NCBI RefSeq assembly: GCF_001640805.2
Contig: NC_066852.1
Location: forward strand, 1,571,245 to 1,635,244
DNA: 64,000 nucleotides
Reading direction: 5' to 3'
Source of the DNA: Lates calcarifer
Lineage: Eukaryota; Chordata; Actinopteri; Centropomidae
Of this stretch, positions 13,987 to 27,020 are shown in pieces. A program made the translations under genes and the position numbers. The notes under the pieces are model-generated. The model saw nothing but the letters and a program-made list of their open reading frames with translations, was not told the DNA's origin and searched no databases. The first letter of the stretch is position 1. Every line of letters starts with the position of its first letter.

Positions 13987-14001
13987 TTACATCGTCGTCA
14001 T
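13987..14001 (-). other. Upstream ORF 1 in hand1 leader (four codons)
   Basis: The ATG at 13999-14001 reads ATG ACG ACG ATG TAA, so its second ATG (13990-13992) is immediately followed by the stop. These and the uORF 2 start are the only ATGs between the predicted start site and hand1. Confidence 0.5.
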
Positions 14002-14154
14002 TGTGAAGGCGAATTCAACCGCGGACGAAACAGGCCGTTTAAAAAAAGCTTATAATTCCAGAGAGCAGGTCTCGGCGATGAGCTGGGCTCCACTTCACTT
14101 GTGTTTCGCTCTTGCGATCGTTTTCCCAAAGAGGCTTCTCTGATTTGCCCAAGA

Positions 14155-14235
14155 AATTTGACCCCGGTGAAGGTGTGAGGCCCCCAGGTTTATATGACTT
14201 GGATGTCAGCGTGGAAAGGAGGCAGCCAATAGAGG
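14155..14235 (-). promoter_or_regulatory. hand1: hand1 core promoter
   Basis: On the minus strand a TATAAA lies at 14189-14194 (context CATATAAACC). A CCAAT/ATTGG element at 14226-14230 sits about 35 bp further upstream. This predicts transcription from about 14160 and a leader of about 360 nt. The element spacing is typical of a TATA-type developmental gene promoter. Confidence 0.65.
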
Positions 14236-14899
14236 AGAGCGCCCAGGATGGGAGGAGAGTCTGGAGAGGTTTGTAATAACATGCGCCATGGTGCCATAAT
14301 CTCACGGCACTACACAGGGAGCAAATATCTGCTCGTTGGAGTCGGTTGCTGGCTACACAGTCGTGCACATACGAGCACAAAAAGTGGTTTCAACTGTCAC
14401 CTCTCGTTTCTAATGTCTTGCTTTAGTTTTGGAGAGGTTTTACGCACGGAATTTACGCACCGTGTGTCCGGACATACCTGCTTAACTAGGTGCTGCTGTA
14501 ATTCAGTGGTTAAAATAATGATCTTATTTTACTTATTAACACAAAGTCAATCATGTGGGTAGTTCATATGGGCCTGAATGCAACAGGATATTTAAATGTA
14601 GAAACGTGGGGATATGATTTTTATAATTTCAAAAAGTAAAATATTTCGAGGAAAATGTTTACCTCTCAAATATTCTTGCTGTTGACAAAAACTATATAAA
14701 TCCTCCTTAATTATGTCTAGACATAGAAACGAAACTTTTAGACAGTGTAATGTTCTCATTTGCTGTGACACAGATTTCTTTCCAAAGAATTAACGAATAA
14801 TAGAAGACAGATTTTAGATTTTTCTCAGTAAACACTCATCCTGCTTCAGCGTGTTGCTGCACGCAGTTAACTCACTGTGGAAATAAGAGATTATTTCTC

Positions 14900-15480
14900 T
14901 GTTTCCCTCTGTTCTCCGCAGCTCTTTCCACCTAACGCTCCTCTAATGATTTTTCATATTTGCTTAAAAACGTAATGTTCATTCGGTGCGCACAACGGCT
15001 GAATTTAGACAATATTATCAGAGCGAGTTGGCCTGAGGAGATTTTATCCAGCTCTCCTTTTCCAGTAATAACATGAGGTATGTTTCAGGCCGCGCTGAGA
15101 AGTGTAAATGAAAGCTCTGATGGATTATTTGGTTCTGTTGGGACAGACACAGTCCGCGGCCTCGCTGTCATCATACCTCAGCGGTGTGAGGGGGGAAAGG
15201 CCTGTAGCGGCTTTATCTCCGCTTTAATTCCCCCCACAGCTCCTCGAACACTAAACACATCATCTTATCTCCATCGCCTAAAAAACATTATCCCATTACA
15301 TTACATGACCTTGACGCTATTTAGAAACCATTTACGACCGCGTCTTATCTAAATACAGCCATAAATCAGGAGGTGTCACCTTCCAGCGGGGTTACATGGA
15401 CATGTATTCCATAAAAGCTCTGCCCGGCCCGCTCACTGTTTACAGCGCGGCGCTCTGCGGCGTATTTCACCGTCCACCCG
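14900..15480. promoter_or_regulatory. Candidate hand1 proximal regulatory block
   Basis: This higher-GC block of non-repetitive sequence lies 0.7-1.3 kb upstream of the hand1 promoter. It is flanked by AT-rich DNA and has no coding signal. Its position and composition suggest an enhancer, but conservation is not tested here. Confidence 0.25.
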
Positions 15481-17339
15481 AGTTACAATAAACAATCACT
15501 CACTGTTTTATGTCCCTTATTTCACACGAATGTACAGAAGTCTGCACGAACACGTTCATATTCTCACAGTCATATACGTGTTTGTTGTTTTCTTTCGCTG
15601 CTGTGTTCTTTCACATTTCAGGTTTTTGTCATATTTCGATAGCTCAGTGATTTTATATTTCTATTTCTATTTACATTATAGTTCTAGACTGTAAGGTGTA
15701 ATAATAATGATAATAAACATACACAGACTATATGAGATGATTAAAACAAAGTGGTGGCTGCAGCCAAATTATGAGAATATTGATGTCAAAAGAAACAAAA
15801 ATAAAGTACGTATTTGTAAATTACATGTGTCCTTTTAGGAGGGATTTACATTTTTTTAATGCGTCCACCTTCAGAAATAAAGGTTATAATGGTGCTTCTG
15901 ACTCTACTACATTTTATTTCTTTTATTTTTTTAACCTGGAGTTATGAGCTGCTTTGTTGCGCTGAAATTTAGATTTAAATGTGAAAAATAAATTCTGAGT
16001 GGCTCGTAAAAATGCATTGTTGTAGTTCAGAATTAGAGGTTACAGCACCTGGAGCAGCTACAGCTCTAAAATGCTGCTTTCACTTTAATGCATCATTAAA
16101 TTAACAGTGTGAAGGGAGTCAGTCTTCACTGTGATACCTGACTAACCTGCAGGACTCTTTACCTCAGTAACACACTGAAACCAGGACTGTGATGTATCAT
16201 AATAACCTTTAACAACAGTTTTTATTTCTGTTGCACCTTTCAAAATAAAGCGCCTTATAGGAGAGCAGGAAAAGAGGTATGCCAAAATAATATGAAAATA
16301 TGTATGACCCAATTAATGTAAAAAAGTTAGAGGATACAGTTCACAGAAGGGAAGGAAGAATAGAAATCTGCTTTTTTTTGTTTTTATAAGACATGACTTG
16401 CAACTGTTTAAAGAAATTGATATGAATAGTCAATAATAGAAAGTATTAATACTTCAGGCCTACGTTCAGCATCTGTAAAGTGTATCTGTGATACTTTAAT
16501 ACCTTTAATTTTACTGATCTTATCAGACTTTATAGTATTTGTGTGTATCCTTTGGTGTCACTATAATATTCCTGTATTGCACAGAACTCCGTAGCTGAAT
16601 GTAAACGCATCTTGGCATCATAATCTGCTGAATTCAGATCTGCTGAACTGCAGAACTGTGATATAAAATAATTGGTTTTCAGTCTATATTTTATTTTGTA
16701 AAGGAGGAAATTCAGCAACTGTTGAAATCTCAGCTGCATGAACCCGAGAAACTCGCAGTGCTCCTGCACAGTCAGACTTTAGATTTCATTCAGGATGCTG
16801 CAGTTGAAGGTGTTTTACAGGCGACTGATGCACGTGTTTAGAACAACAGCTTTACCTTTGAATGTATTTCTGTGCAAGCTGGTGCTGCTTATGAGCAGAG
16901 TGAAGGCACATCCTCCTCTCCGTCCTGTTTGCCACTCACATGCTACCTCCGCTGTCAGCGTGAAAAACACCATGCAGCCTCCAGAAAGAAAACCTGACAC
17001 TGTTGATTAAGACGTCCACTACACAGAGATGAAATACAATACTGGTCATACTCCCACCCCCCCTCCTTCTTACTCTTTCTCTCTCTGCATCACTTTCTCC
17101 TCCGCTTCTTCTTCCACCATTCTTTCCTTCAATTCATCACTTCCCTCAGACCTTTAACCAAAACCTTCTCTTCTCCTCTTTTTGATCTCTTTCTCTTTCC
17201 CTTTTTTTTCTCTCTTGACTTGCTATCGCTGGAGGTGCTGAAAGACCTGGGCAGCAGTAATAGTCTCTTCATATTTTGCTTTCAACCCCAATAGACTCCA
17301 GTCATCTCTCTCTCTCTCTCCCTCTCTTGTTGCTTTGCC

Positions 17340-17800
17340 AGGGGAAACATCCAAAATAGGTCATAAGGAGCCATCTTGGCCGTGTTATGAATTCTCCTCA
17401 TAATTGTTTGTGTCATCATGTAGATTTTTCAATAGACACTGCTTCCCTCCTCTTCAGAGTGCTTACCCTCAACTCTACATTTCCAAACAAATATTCTCCC
17501 TTGATTCAAAGCCGGGCACGGAAAACGCTGCGGAGCACGCTCGGCCTCAAGTGTTTATCATACGGTGGCTCCTTACAGTATATATATCCACCTCTGGCGT
17601 GCATCGACGCCGTCACGCAAAGCTAATTAAACCAAGTGGGCAGAATTAGACATGGCGGCGGCGGCAGCTCCTCCTCATTCTGGGAAATGTGGGCAAACTG
17701 GGTCATGCCATGTCCCCTCAGAGGCCCAGTGCCTGATGGGAGAAGAAACCCCCCGCTCGGTGTCCGCTGTAGGCCTGGGTAAAAGTGGAACAAACGATGC
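17340..17800. promoter_or_regulatory. Candidate regulatory block with a CArG box
   Basis: A non-repetitive, balanced-composition block about 3.2 kb upstream of hand1. It contains CCAAAATAGG at 17351-17360, which fits the SRF/CArG consensus CC(A/T)6GG. It also contains a TAATTAAA homeodomain-type core near 17624. No coding signal is visible in either strand beyond chance frames. Confidence 0.3.
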
Positions 17801-20800
17801 TAAACGTGACCTTTATCCTGCTGCATTCTGCTGCGTTCGAGGTCATGTTGAGGTCAGATCTCAACTCATGAAGCGAATGTTGGAGAAAGTCATATCAAAA
17901 ATTCAGATAATCCTTCTCATCTGCTTCTGACTTCAAGATGCTTCAAATCGCACCTTGGTCACTTGTCAAAGTCAGTAGAAATTCGAAGGAGTAAAGGCTC
18001 AGACAAATGAAACAGTCTGATTTGTCTGTAGCAGTATCTAGCCATGCGAGTATAGTTTTGGTTTTATGCTCCCATGTTCTGTCTCCAAGATTTCTGCCTC
18101 CATCCCAGCACAATGGTGGCAAATCGTGTTTTATTTGTGAGGCTCAAAGCTTGATGATAATATTTAATAATTCAGCTGACTCTGGATAATTCACGGTTGC
18201 AGTTTCATGTGTTCAGTGGATTCAAAACGTGAACGCAGACACCATCAGAAATAAGAGAGAAAACCTGTTCCTTCTCTTCAGGTTTGCTTGAATCAATCTG
18301 TTAAGATCATCACACAGTTTGACTTTTTAAATGACACATTATCATCAAGGACGTCTCTGACCTTTGTCATCATGTAGCTACCGTCTTTTGTGTCTGTTTA
18401 ATTGTTAAATAAACCAGCTTCAGTTTATTCAGTCAATCAGTGATTCGCTCTCGGATCCAGTCTGATATCTCTCTGCAGGAATCCTCCTCTGATTTTCTGA
18501 AATATAATATCTCACACAGACGGCCTCCAATGATCAGCTTAATTGACTGTATTGTATTCCTGATTCTAACTGGTGCACAAAGAATGAAAACAACAACAAA
18601 ACTGCTCTGACGTCAGTTTTGTTTTGGTTAAAGTTGATGTAAGCTTTTTGGGGTTTAAGGTGGAGTAATTATTTAGTGGTTTGGATTAGTTTAATGTAAT
18701 GAATTACATGTAAAAACATGCACATCCCCAGGTTTTCTTTGTATAAATGTACAGTCGGGCTCTGAGCTGACTCCTCTCGGGTTAAAGACTCGTTTATTAT
18801 TTGTCATTCAGGAGCTTTAACAGACCATTTACTTTTACTACAGCCTGTCCACATCAGCTTTTCTTTATTCAGCCATGTCTCACTTTCTATTTTCTGTTAT
18901 TTTCGAAACACAGAAAACTCTCAAGTGGATCTCCTCCACTTCAGCTGCTGCTTTCTTCTGTTATAAATTGTTTTCTCTTCTGTCATCCGTCTATTGATAA
19001 GTGATTGTCGTCTCCTTGGACGTCTGTTCTCTGGTCTCTCTGGTCATCTGCGTCCTCAAAGCTCCAGAAACTGTCCTCTAACTGCAGTAATTCTGCCCGT
19101 CCTCAGCCCATAAAGATAAGAGCAGGACGGCTGGAATGTGGAGCGGAGAGGTGACAGTGACGAGCTGAAGGGATGTAAACTGACATAAACTCCAACACTT
19201 TCTGTGACTACCTTTTACCCTTTTTCTTTGTTTATCTGACAAATCACTCACACGCTTTTTAAACAGAAACAATCAGAGACTTTTTATATAAATGAATGTC
19301 AGTTTTACTCCTCGGACTTCAACCTATAAACAGTTCATGACTGTTTTAACACTTGCTGCTTGTTTGGCAGCTGTTCCCTAACAAGGACATTTCCTTCACT
19401 GTGCACAAAGTGTTTTACTTTTTTCAACTTTAAAAGAATCAGAAACTTAAATTTGTTTTGTCCGTGCAACAGTCCAGAATCCAAAGATATCCATCCAGCT
19501 TAAATTCCTGTGCAAAAAAAGGATATTTATTTTTTATTTTATTCATTTTTTAAATAATCGTACATGATCACTAATCTGTGAGCAAACAAACGCAGTGCAG
19601 GTGTATATTTTTAAAGGTTCTGGCAGCGCTTAATAGCTAACAGTAAATTGCAGATTACATAAGACAAACGTTTACATTTCTAAATCCGTAATATATATAT
19701 ATCACCTGTACAGCTCATGTGTTTTATACAGAACGTAGAAGTTAAGGATACAGCAATATCACCCATAACAGGAAAAACATATACACAAGCTTGATGCGAA
19801 GACATAAGTGTGAGACCAACAGGCCAAAGATCACAGTCAACCGCCCCCCCCCAGCTCAGAATCATCTGCTGATTAAGATGATCATCTCTGTAACACACAG
19901 GAAACAGAAGAAATATGTATGTTTCCTGATATTTTTATGGTGCTTAATATTGACCTTATGGTCATCACCAGTACTTAATGTTTTCTGTTCTATGAAGCAG
20001 AATTTACCCACATTTTCAGCCCAAAATAAACGATTAGTACTAAAAACATATATCAAACAACCAGTCTGTTGGTCAATGTAAAGTTAATTGTTGATTCTTT
20101 TGATGATCAGTTAATTATTTTAGAGCTTTATCAAATTAAAACACTAAAATTTTTGTGTTCACATCTTGGTAAATTGAACTTTCAGGGATTGCTTTAGCAT
20201 TTTAAGATAAAAATAAGGACTTTTATGATATGCACAGTGAACTTTTGAACATGAAAAGGAACATGAGGGGTATTTGCTGTTATTTTAAGTCTTACAGACC
20301 AAATGATAAAGTAATTGTTTATTGAAAGCATAAGTAATAGATTATTTGGTATTTTTTTGTTGCAGACCTGTATTTCTGTTTGAACCATAACACAGGAGTT
20401 ATACCATCCCAACATGTAGTGAAGTGTCAAACACGTCAATAACAAGCTTCACTTCATCCATGTTGATCCTCACTTTATACTTACACTGGCCAGAGGCATC
20501 AAACCAAACTTCCACCCTCACACACACACACACTTGGACGGTCAGGTCCTGTGCTGTGGGCTCGTGGACCACCGGCAGGTCGGGCTCTAATGATTTCACA
20601 GCAGCAGATTTAACAGAGGGTGGCTGCTCTGTGTCAGACGACCCCAGAGGGTTTAGAAAAGGCTGACAGTCAAAACATCGGCATAAAGGCTTGACCCTGA
20701 AAAATCTAGAGGTGGAAACAGTTCAGGGACCGACTCCTCTAAAAGCATTTTAACACCAGAGAGGCTGCAACACCTTTAAATACTGAGAAGGCTGATGTTA

Positions 20801-22138
20801 CTTTTCAGGTTATAAACAAGCATTAGATCCTGAAAAGGAACAGCATCCTTTCATACATCTCACCTATGAACTCATCTTATCTTATTCCTTATATTTTCCA
20901 CAGTTGAGTAATGTAATTATTTTAGTTACATAATGTAATTTCAGTTGTTTATTCGGCCAAGAAACTTTGAAAATATCAAGAATTAGAAACAGAGTTCGGT
21001 GTGTTTGTTAAAGCCACAGCACTTCCTGCTCTAGAAGCCGGGGATCATGGGTAATATATGCCGTTCAGCTGTGTTTCAGTTCAGTGAGTGTGAATACACC
21101 GTCAGACCTCAGGTTAAGTGATTGATAGGCTTTGTTTTTTGTACATGAAAACAGCTTGGACTCGGAGCACAACAGGATTAATTACCACTCGTAGCTGCAG
21201 GGGGTGCTGTTGCTCAGTAAAGTTTACATTTTGATGCTTTAATTAGTAATCAGACAATGCTAATTTTCAGCACCTCTTACTAACCAGCAGTGCTGTGAAA
21301 AAAAGTCTCTTTAATCTTTTTCCTATAATACTGCCGACCGGTGAAATAAAATAAAATAAAACCAAAGTAACTAAGGGGAAATTTAAGAGTGTCCTTACAG
21401 CTATTAGCATTTGGCTGCAGCTTGTTCTAGACGTTGGATGGTGTATTTATCCCTCAGATATCATATATATATAAAGAATTGCATCAGTTGGAGTTGTCTG
21501 GAGGCTGTTGTGTGTTGAGGTCATTGTGCTTGGTAACATAATTGCCCCTAAGGCTCTTAATGGCAGAGGCAGCTAGTTAAAGTCCCTGCTTGTCCATTCA
21601 TACCCAGCTCTCTGCACCTCACTCTCCCGCTCATTAAAACGGTGAATGGGCCACAGATGTGGAGTCGGCCATTAGTTTTACCTGGAAGGAGCTATGGGAG
21701 AGGTGAAGCTAGGAAGCGGAGTTAAACACCAGGTTGAGGGCTTCGTTTCCTCCCACTGGGGCCACCCAAGCTAAAAGTGTCTGTGCTCACGATGCAGGGT
21801 TTGTTACCTGCTGTATGCAGAGAAACATTGAGCTTGAAATGTTCTCAGAGATTGAAAGACAACCTTAAGGGTATTTCTTTACAACACACTAAAAAGAAAT
21901 AGATAAATCTGGAGGATCTGCTGGTTCTGATTCCAAAGTCCTGCATCAATCTTTGGCTGAAAACCGATCTTTTAAACCTGGTTGTACTTACAGGAACAAT
22001 ATGAAGAGCACCGTCTCCAGTCCTAATCCTCAGCGGAGGTTATTCATTGTTTTAACAGGTTTGTTGGAAGAAGAATCACAAATCCCCAAAGAAGGTTGTT
22101 ATTAGATGTTGGTTAAGTCATTTTATCCATGCCAAAGT

Positions 22139-22540
22139 TTCTACACTACATGGCCAGAAGTATGTGGCCACTATTTATGTATCGTTTCTGGGTCTGGGTC
22201 TGTTTTCATGGTCTTAAATGAGGGGAAATCTTAAAGCTGTACAGAATTTGTTAGGCAATAGTCTCCTTCCAAGTTTGTGGCAACCATGTGGGAAAGGCCC
22301 TTTCCTGTTTCAACATGACGTGAGAAATGGTTTTCCCAATTTGTTGTGTAAGAACTTGACCAACCAACCCCATCTAACACCTTTGGCATGAACTGGAACT
22401 CTGACCGCGATCAAGGTGTTATCGCCAAACAAAGCTCTGAAAAACCCACTGTACAAAACCTGCACAGCATCAAACAGCTGGGGAAGAAAAGTGGAGGTAC
22501 AGAGCCAGATAGATGGAGGTTGATGTGAGGATTTATGGTT
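22139..22540 (+). mobile_element. Decayed Tc1/mariner-family transposon remnant
   Basis: Around 22302-22319 the plus strand reads FLFQHD. At 22366-22398 it reads NPI-stop-HLWHELE, the counterpart of the Tc1-type NPIEHLW-DELE block. The codon for the catalytic-triad Glu is TAA (22375-22377), and the two motifs are in different frames, so the copy is dead. The left edge, from about 22139 (actacatggccagaagtatg), resembles the terminal part of common fish Tc1-derived repeats. Borders are approximate. Confidence 0.65.
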
Positions 22541-22661
22541 TTGTTGTTGGTCCACCGGTGTGGTGGCCCACCAAGATTTATTCCGGCATACCTACTGGCT
22601 GGTCAGGGCTAGGGAAAGGTTGTGGTCTACATTTAACCAAAACCACAATCTTTCCCTAAAC

Positions 22662-23244
22662 TTAAAGGAGCTATTTTTAAGTTTTTGCTGCTGCTACGTA
22701 GCTAACATTAGCATTAACATCTGCTTACTCACCAGTCTAGAAGAAGCTCAAACTTAATTCCTTCACCCACCATGAGCTGTCTGCAGAGGTGGAAAGCAAC
22801 GTCAATATTCTGCTTCAAGTTCTGTCACTTCTTTCCTTCTACTGAAGTTTGCTTGCTAACCAGCTAGCCTTGGTCTGTCCTGTCTCATATTACTACTCTG
22901 CGATAGTGAACCACTCTAGCATCCAGTCTGCCTTCAATCCAACATGAAAGATGAAGAAGTAGCGCTGCCCAGAGTGTCTATTCTAACCTCTTGTAAATGC
23001 AATGATGGCTGAAGCTCTTGTTAAGTCAACAGGTGCTAATGCTAATGCTGGCTATGTAGCAATGGCAAAAACATAATTAGAAGCCCTTTGCACAGCAGTT
23101 TAACTGATTTGGCTGCTGCTGAAGTAGGAAGTGGAAAACAATAAAAAATGGAAAGGCTTACAGCACATGAAAAAAGTTATTTTGGACTTACTCGCACAGA
23201 AACCGCATTCAGTGGCAGAGAAAACTTACAAATAGCCCCTTTAA
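22662..23244 (+). mobile_element. MITE with 20-bp inverted repeats and TTAA flanks
   Basis: The left end AGGAGCTATTTTTAAGTTTT (22666-22685) and the reverse complement of the right end, AGGGGCTATTTGTAAGTTTT (23221-23240), match at 18 of 20 positions. TTAA lies directly outside both ends (22662-22665 and 23241-23244), giving a 575-bp element without coding capacity. TTAA duplication is characteristic of piggyBac-type transposition, which is inference here. GCTAGC and GCTAATGTTAGC-like motifs recur in its subterminal parts. Related copies lie at 27.89-28.39 kb (inverted) and 7.49-7.66 kb (fragment). Confidence 0.7.
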
Positions 23245-24894
23245 CCAAAGTGCTTTTGTTGCTTAAAACTAACCACAGAAAGGACTGTGGATACAAAGCC
23301 CAGTCTAGCGGGTGTGGGGTTTGCATTAATATATAATTATATAATGTAAGTGAAGCTTTCATTTGCTGTCAAAGTTGTTTGAATTTAAGTTGTTTGGCTA
23401 ACTGTAACCTTTGCCTTAAGTCAGTTTGTTAAGTTTTAACATGCTACGAAAAGGCGCTATGTGTAGTACTCTTATTCTTACCACTGTAACAGTGGAGAAA
23501 TATAATCTTAAAAGTCTTAAACAGGTCGGTTCTGATCAGAAAGGGTTAAAGTAACATATCCTCATTTCAAGTGCAGCTCAGTCAGATTTCTTTCCTATCT
23601 GTAAAGGCCCTAAAATAGCCTCAGAGCTCTGTGTCCCAGCTGGCATCAGGCCTCATGATAGTGTCAGATCAGGCTGAGGAATGCAGCGACAAGCTCTCAG
23701 ACTGAGATTGGATGCTTATCACAGCAGCATGAGCTCTGATTGGATGCTTATCATAACCGTATCCTGTTGTTGGCTCATGGAATGACCTTTACAGTATCAG
23801 CATGGGATGCCATCGCAGGGCGAGGTGGCTACGACTGGACTTTCCCTGATTTCTTTGTTTCACACCTTTAGGCTCCATCCCTAGACCTGTAACCCCCCCC
23901 CAACAAAGTATTATTAAGACTTTGCAGTTGTATCTTATCACACTCACACCTTCTCTACGAGATCTAATGGGATTGCATAAAAGTCTACGCATTTCAAGCT
24001 TCTCGCTCGTCATTTATCACCATTTTGGTTTGGGTTAGTGGTCAGTCAGTAAAGAAAATGATGACACCAGATGACTTGGGGAAATTGGCGCGCTATTCTG
24101 ATTCCAGGCTGAACCTCCAATATTGCCACTGTGTGGGCGAGTCAGGGATTTTGAAAAAGAGCAGTTTTCAATTCAGCACTTACAAAAAGTTCTTGTTTGC
24201 AAGATTTGCATCATCAGTTATGGCAAATAGTAATTATTGACAAGCTGTGACCCTAAAATGGATGGCACACCTCAGCATCCATGGTGTGATTGTTACTGAA
24301 GTTATTTAAGCGGTTTATTATCTTAATCCTTGAGGTGATTTTGTGAAGTCAAACAGGAAAGGGATTAAATGTAAAGATACAAAAGAATGAATAATGGATT
24401 GGTGGTTATTTTAGTTTGACTTCATCCTACAAATTGGCACAAAAGTTTGGCAAAACACAGATACGGGTCATTTTGTTCAGATGTCTGGTATACTGTCCTT
24501 GCACTGTGCATTCAGGAGTGTGTGTTGTAGTTACACCTGGATTAAGTGTTGAGCATGTAACATGTTCATTAATCTTACAGGGACAAATAACACTCATACT
24601 GCAGGTCTCTGTTTTCTGGGATTCTTCAAAATCTCCTTTGACCTGCAGAAAAAACTCTGAGTGATGTCTTCACTTGAGATGTACCGGTGTGTGTGCAGCT
24701 CTCAGGAATGTGCAGCATTGCCTGTTAGTGTGACTTTTGTTTAATTTAGTTTACAAAACCCTGTGTTGTATTTATGTTACTCTCATTGGCTGATCTGGAC
24801 CTTCTGCTCCGAGACAAACAGCCTCTGTAGTGACATTAATTAAACTGAACCTGTATGTGCAGTAAATCTGTTGTTTGTGACTTACACCACCTGT

Positions 24895-25020
24895 CTGTGA
24901 AGTTCCTCAATCATCCAGGTGAGAGGACAGTAGTCAAGAAAAGTGCATGCTATGTCCTTTCCTAACCACTTTACCTTGACCTCAATGGAAGTGGTGCTAA
25001 GAGAATCTGATTACACTTAC
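24895..25020 (+). repeat. Degenerate interspersed repeat
   Basis: The phrase agttcctcaatcatccaggt, followed by tcctttcctaaccactttacc, recalls widely dispersed teleost repeats. The CATCCAGGT part recurs in this window at about 53,587. The class is unknown and the borders are approximate. Confidence 0.35.
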
Positions 25021-26659
25021 ACAAGGCTACATAATTATGTGACGACAGATGAGTCACTTGCACATTGCAAAAAACAAAAAATCCATAAGATCATGTAGAA
25101 ATCTTAAAGAAAAAGATGCTTCTTACACCTGCAGAATTTGCCTGAGCCCACAGCATAAACTATCACTTGGGTTACTTTTATGATGAATGGGCGGGTTATA
25201 GACTCAAAACTGGCAACACTTGTCTTTGGAGTTCATGTGAAGAAATGGGTTAGGAGTGGTTTGAGAGGTTTAGTGTAACTGACCGTCAGCTGTAGTTCTC
25301 TGGAAAAAAATCAACTCTTACCTTTCAAATCTACATCAGATGAATGTTTGATACTCGAAAGATGGATTTTGGCTGAAGATTTTTTCTTAAAGGGGCAGTA
25401 GTTCTCAAAAATGACCATTAAAACACACATTAGAAGAGGCAAAACTATAAGTCAAGAACTCAAATTGATGTGGGGGGAAAAAGGATTAACCTGTAGCTTA
25501 AAACACTTTAGCACTGGCTTTAACCTTTGTTGCACTGTTTAAAGAGAATTTGGAAACCTTGTTTTCCACAAACTTGGTCACCATTACCAAGAAATGTGAA
25601 TGTAGGTGTGGCTGGCACTGTTTTCTTTGTCAGAGCATATTAATTCCTGTCAACTACCTCCTGTTTATTCTTCACAAAATGGCTGAAATTGAAAGACCAT
25701 GTTTGTCTACAACAGCTCTCTGCATTCATAATGTTATGTATGAAGGATTACCATATTAAAATACTGTAAAGATAAAGATTACGACTTCAAATTACACCTT
25801 GGCTGACTGCAGAATTGTTGGGTGTAATTCTGTGGCTGGGACATAAATCTGACTTTGTGGCTCCCCAGGTCAGTCCTCCTGTGGGAAAAGGGAGATGAGA
25901 GACTCAGGGTCAATCTGGGCTAAGCCCTGCTGGTGCCAGTGGACTCCTTGGTTCCCCTGACAGACCCTGAGACAGTGTTGACATCAGACCCAGGTCAAAC
26001 ACCGTCCAAGAGAAGGACTTGGCCTTTGTTTCTGATCACATGGAGCAACAAAAAAGGTAATGGCGTCAGGTAAGTTCAGTTGCGGTAGAACTGCTTTATA
26101 AAGCCAAGACTTCACCTCAAAATGACCCACTATAAAACATTATTAAACACTAATACACTTTAATATCAAATATAATAGGTGTTCCTCTAAAGCCAGGTGT
26201 GTTTGGTCTTTCATGACAGTTGCTTTCTTGGTGATCAGTTGATCATCGAACGTCCATTAGTTCCAGTGTCTCAGCTGCAAGAATGTGCTGCTTTTTGTTG
26301 CTTTATGTGACATTAAAACCAAACATCTGGGGGGTTTGTTTGTCTTACAAGAATTTGTAATGAGTATTTTTATAGATTAAATGATTTATCAGTTAATTTA
26401 GAGAACAAGTAACAGATTACTCACTACAGGAAGTAGTTGTTAGTTGCAGCCTTGGACCCACAGGAGCTGGAAACAGACCAACTAAAGTTGTTACTGCAGC
26501 TACATGTTAAACTCTAGTTTATGATTTCCTACATCTCCCAGGATGCCTTTTGATCTTTGTAGTCCCCCAGTTTGCTTAAGTAGACAAAGCAAGATGCGTA
26601 GTACACATGATATTATAAAAGATGAGCAGAAAAATCTCATTTGGAAATCACTGACCACT

Positions 26660-27020
26660 TCACGAGAGTGTTGAGAGAGAACTGAGAGTTCGTGCTCTTC
26701 TCACGAAATTTTGTACAACCTGTTGCGAGGGCAGAGTCGACGTTAACACAACCGACCACAGCAGAGCAGAACTGAACCCACCGGAGCCGAGTCTAGTAAA
26801 ACTGAGTGCAGGGTTTGGGAGCTCGGCCGAGGCGCGATCCCGACGCTCCCTGCACCATTTTCCCATTTCCCGGCTTTTCCATGTCGACTTCGCTCTGCAG
26901 CCTCGCTCCTGAGGAAAAACAGACACCTCCTCTGCTGCCGCCCTCCCCCTCACTCCTCCTCCTCTGCCGGCTTTCTTCTCTTCACCCCCCCCCCACCATC
27001 CCTCTCTTTGCCCCATGGGC
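26660..27020. other. CpG-rich block of unknown role
   Basis: About 19 CpG dinucleotides lie within roughly 260 bp (26,660-26,920), far more than in the surrounding AT-rich DNA. A C-rich, CT-rich tail reaches about 27,010. Open frames span it on both strands (26,660-27,016 minus and 26,806-27,141 plus), but neither shows a known motif. It could be an orphan CpG island, a promoter for a non-coding RNA, or a repeat. Confidence 0.35.

Larger units (their letters stand above)
14236..22138. other. Intergenic DNA upstream of hand1
   Basis: I find no coding exon in these 7.9 kb. The DNA is mostly AT-rich and unique-looking. Less AT-rich blocks at 14,900-15,480 and 17,340-17,800 stand out as possible regulatory elements. 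A CT-rich stretch lies at about 17,050-17,330 and a short (AT) run at about 19,691-19,702. The many short open frames show no family motif. Confidence 0.6.
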
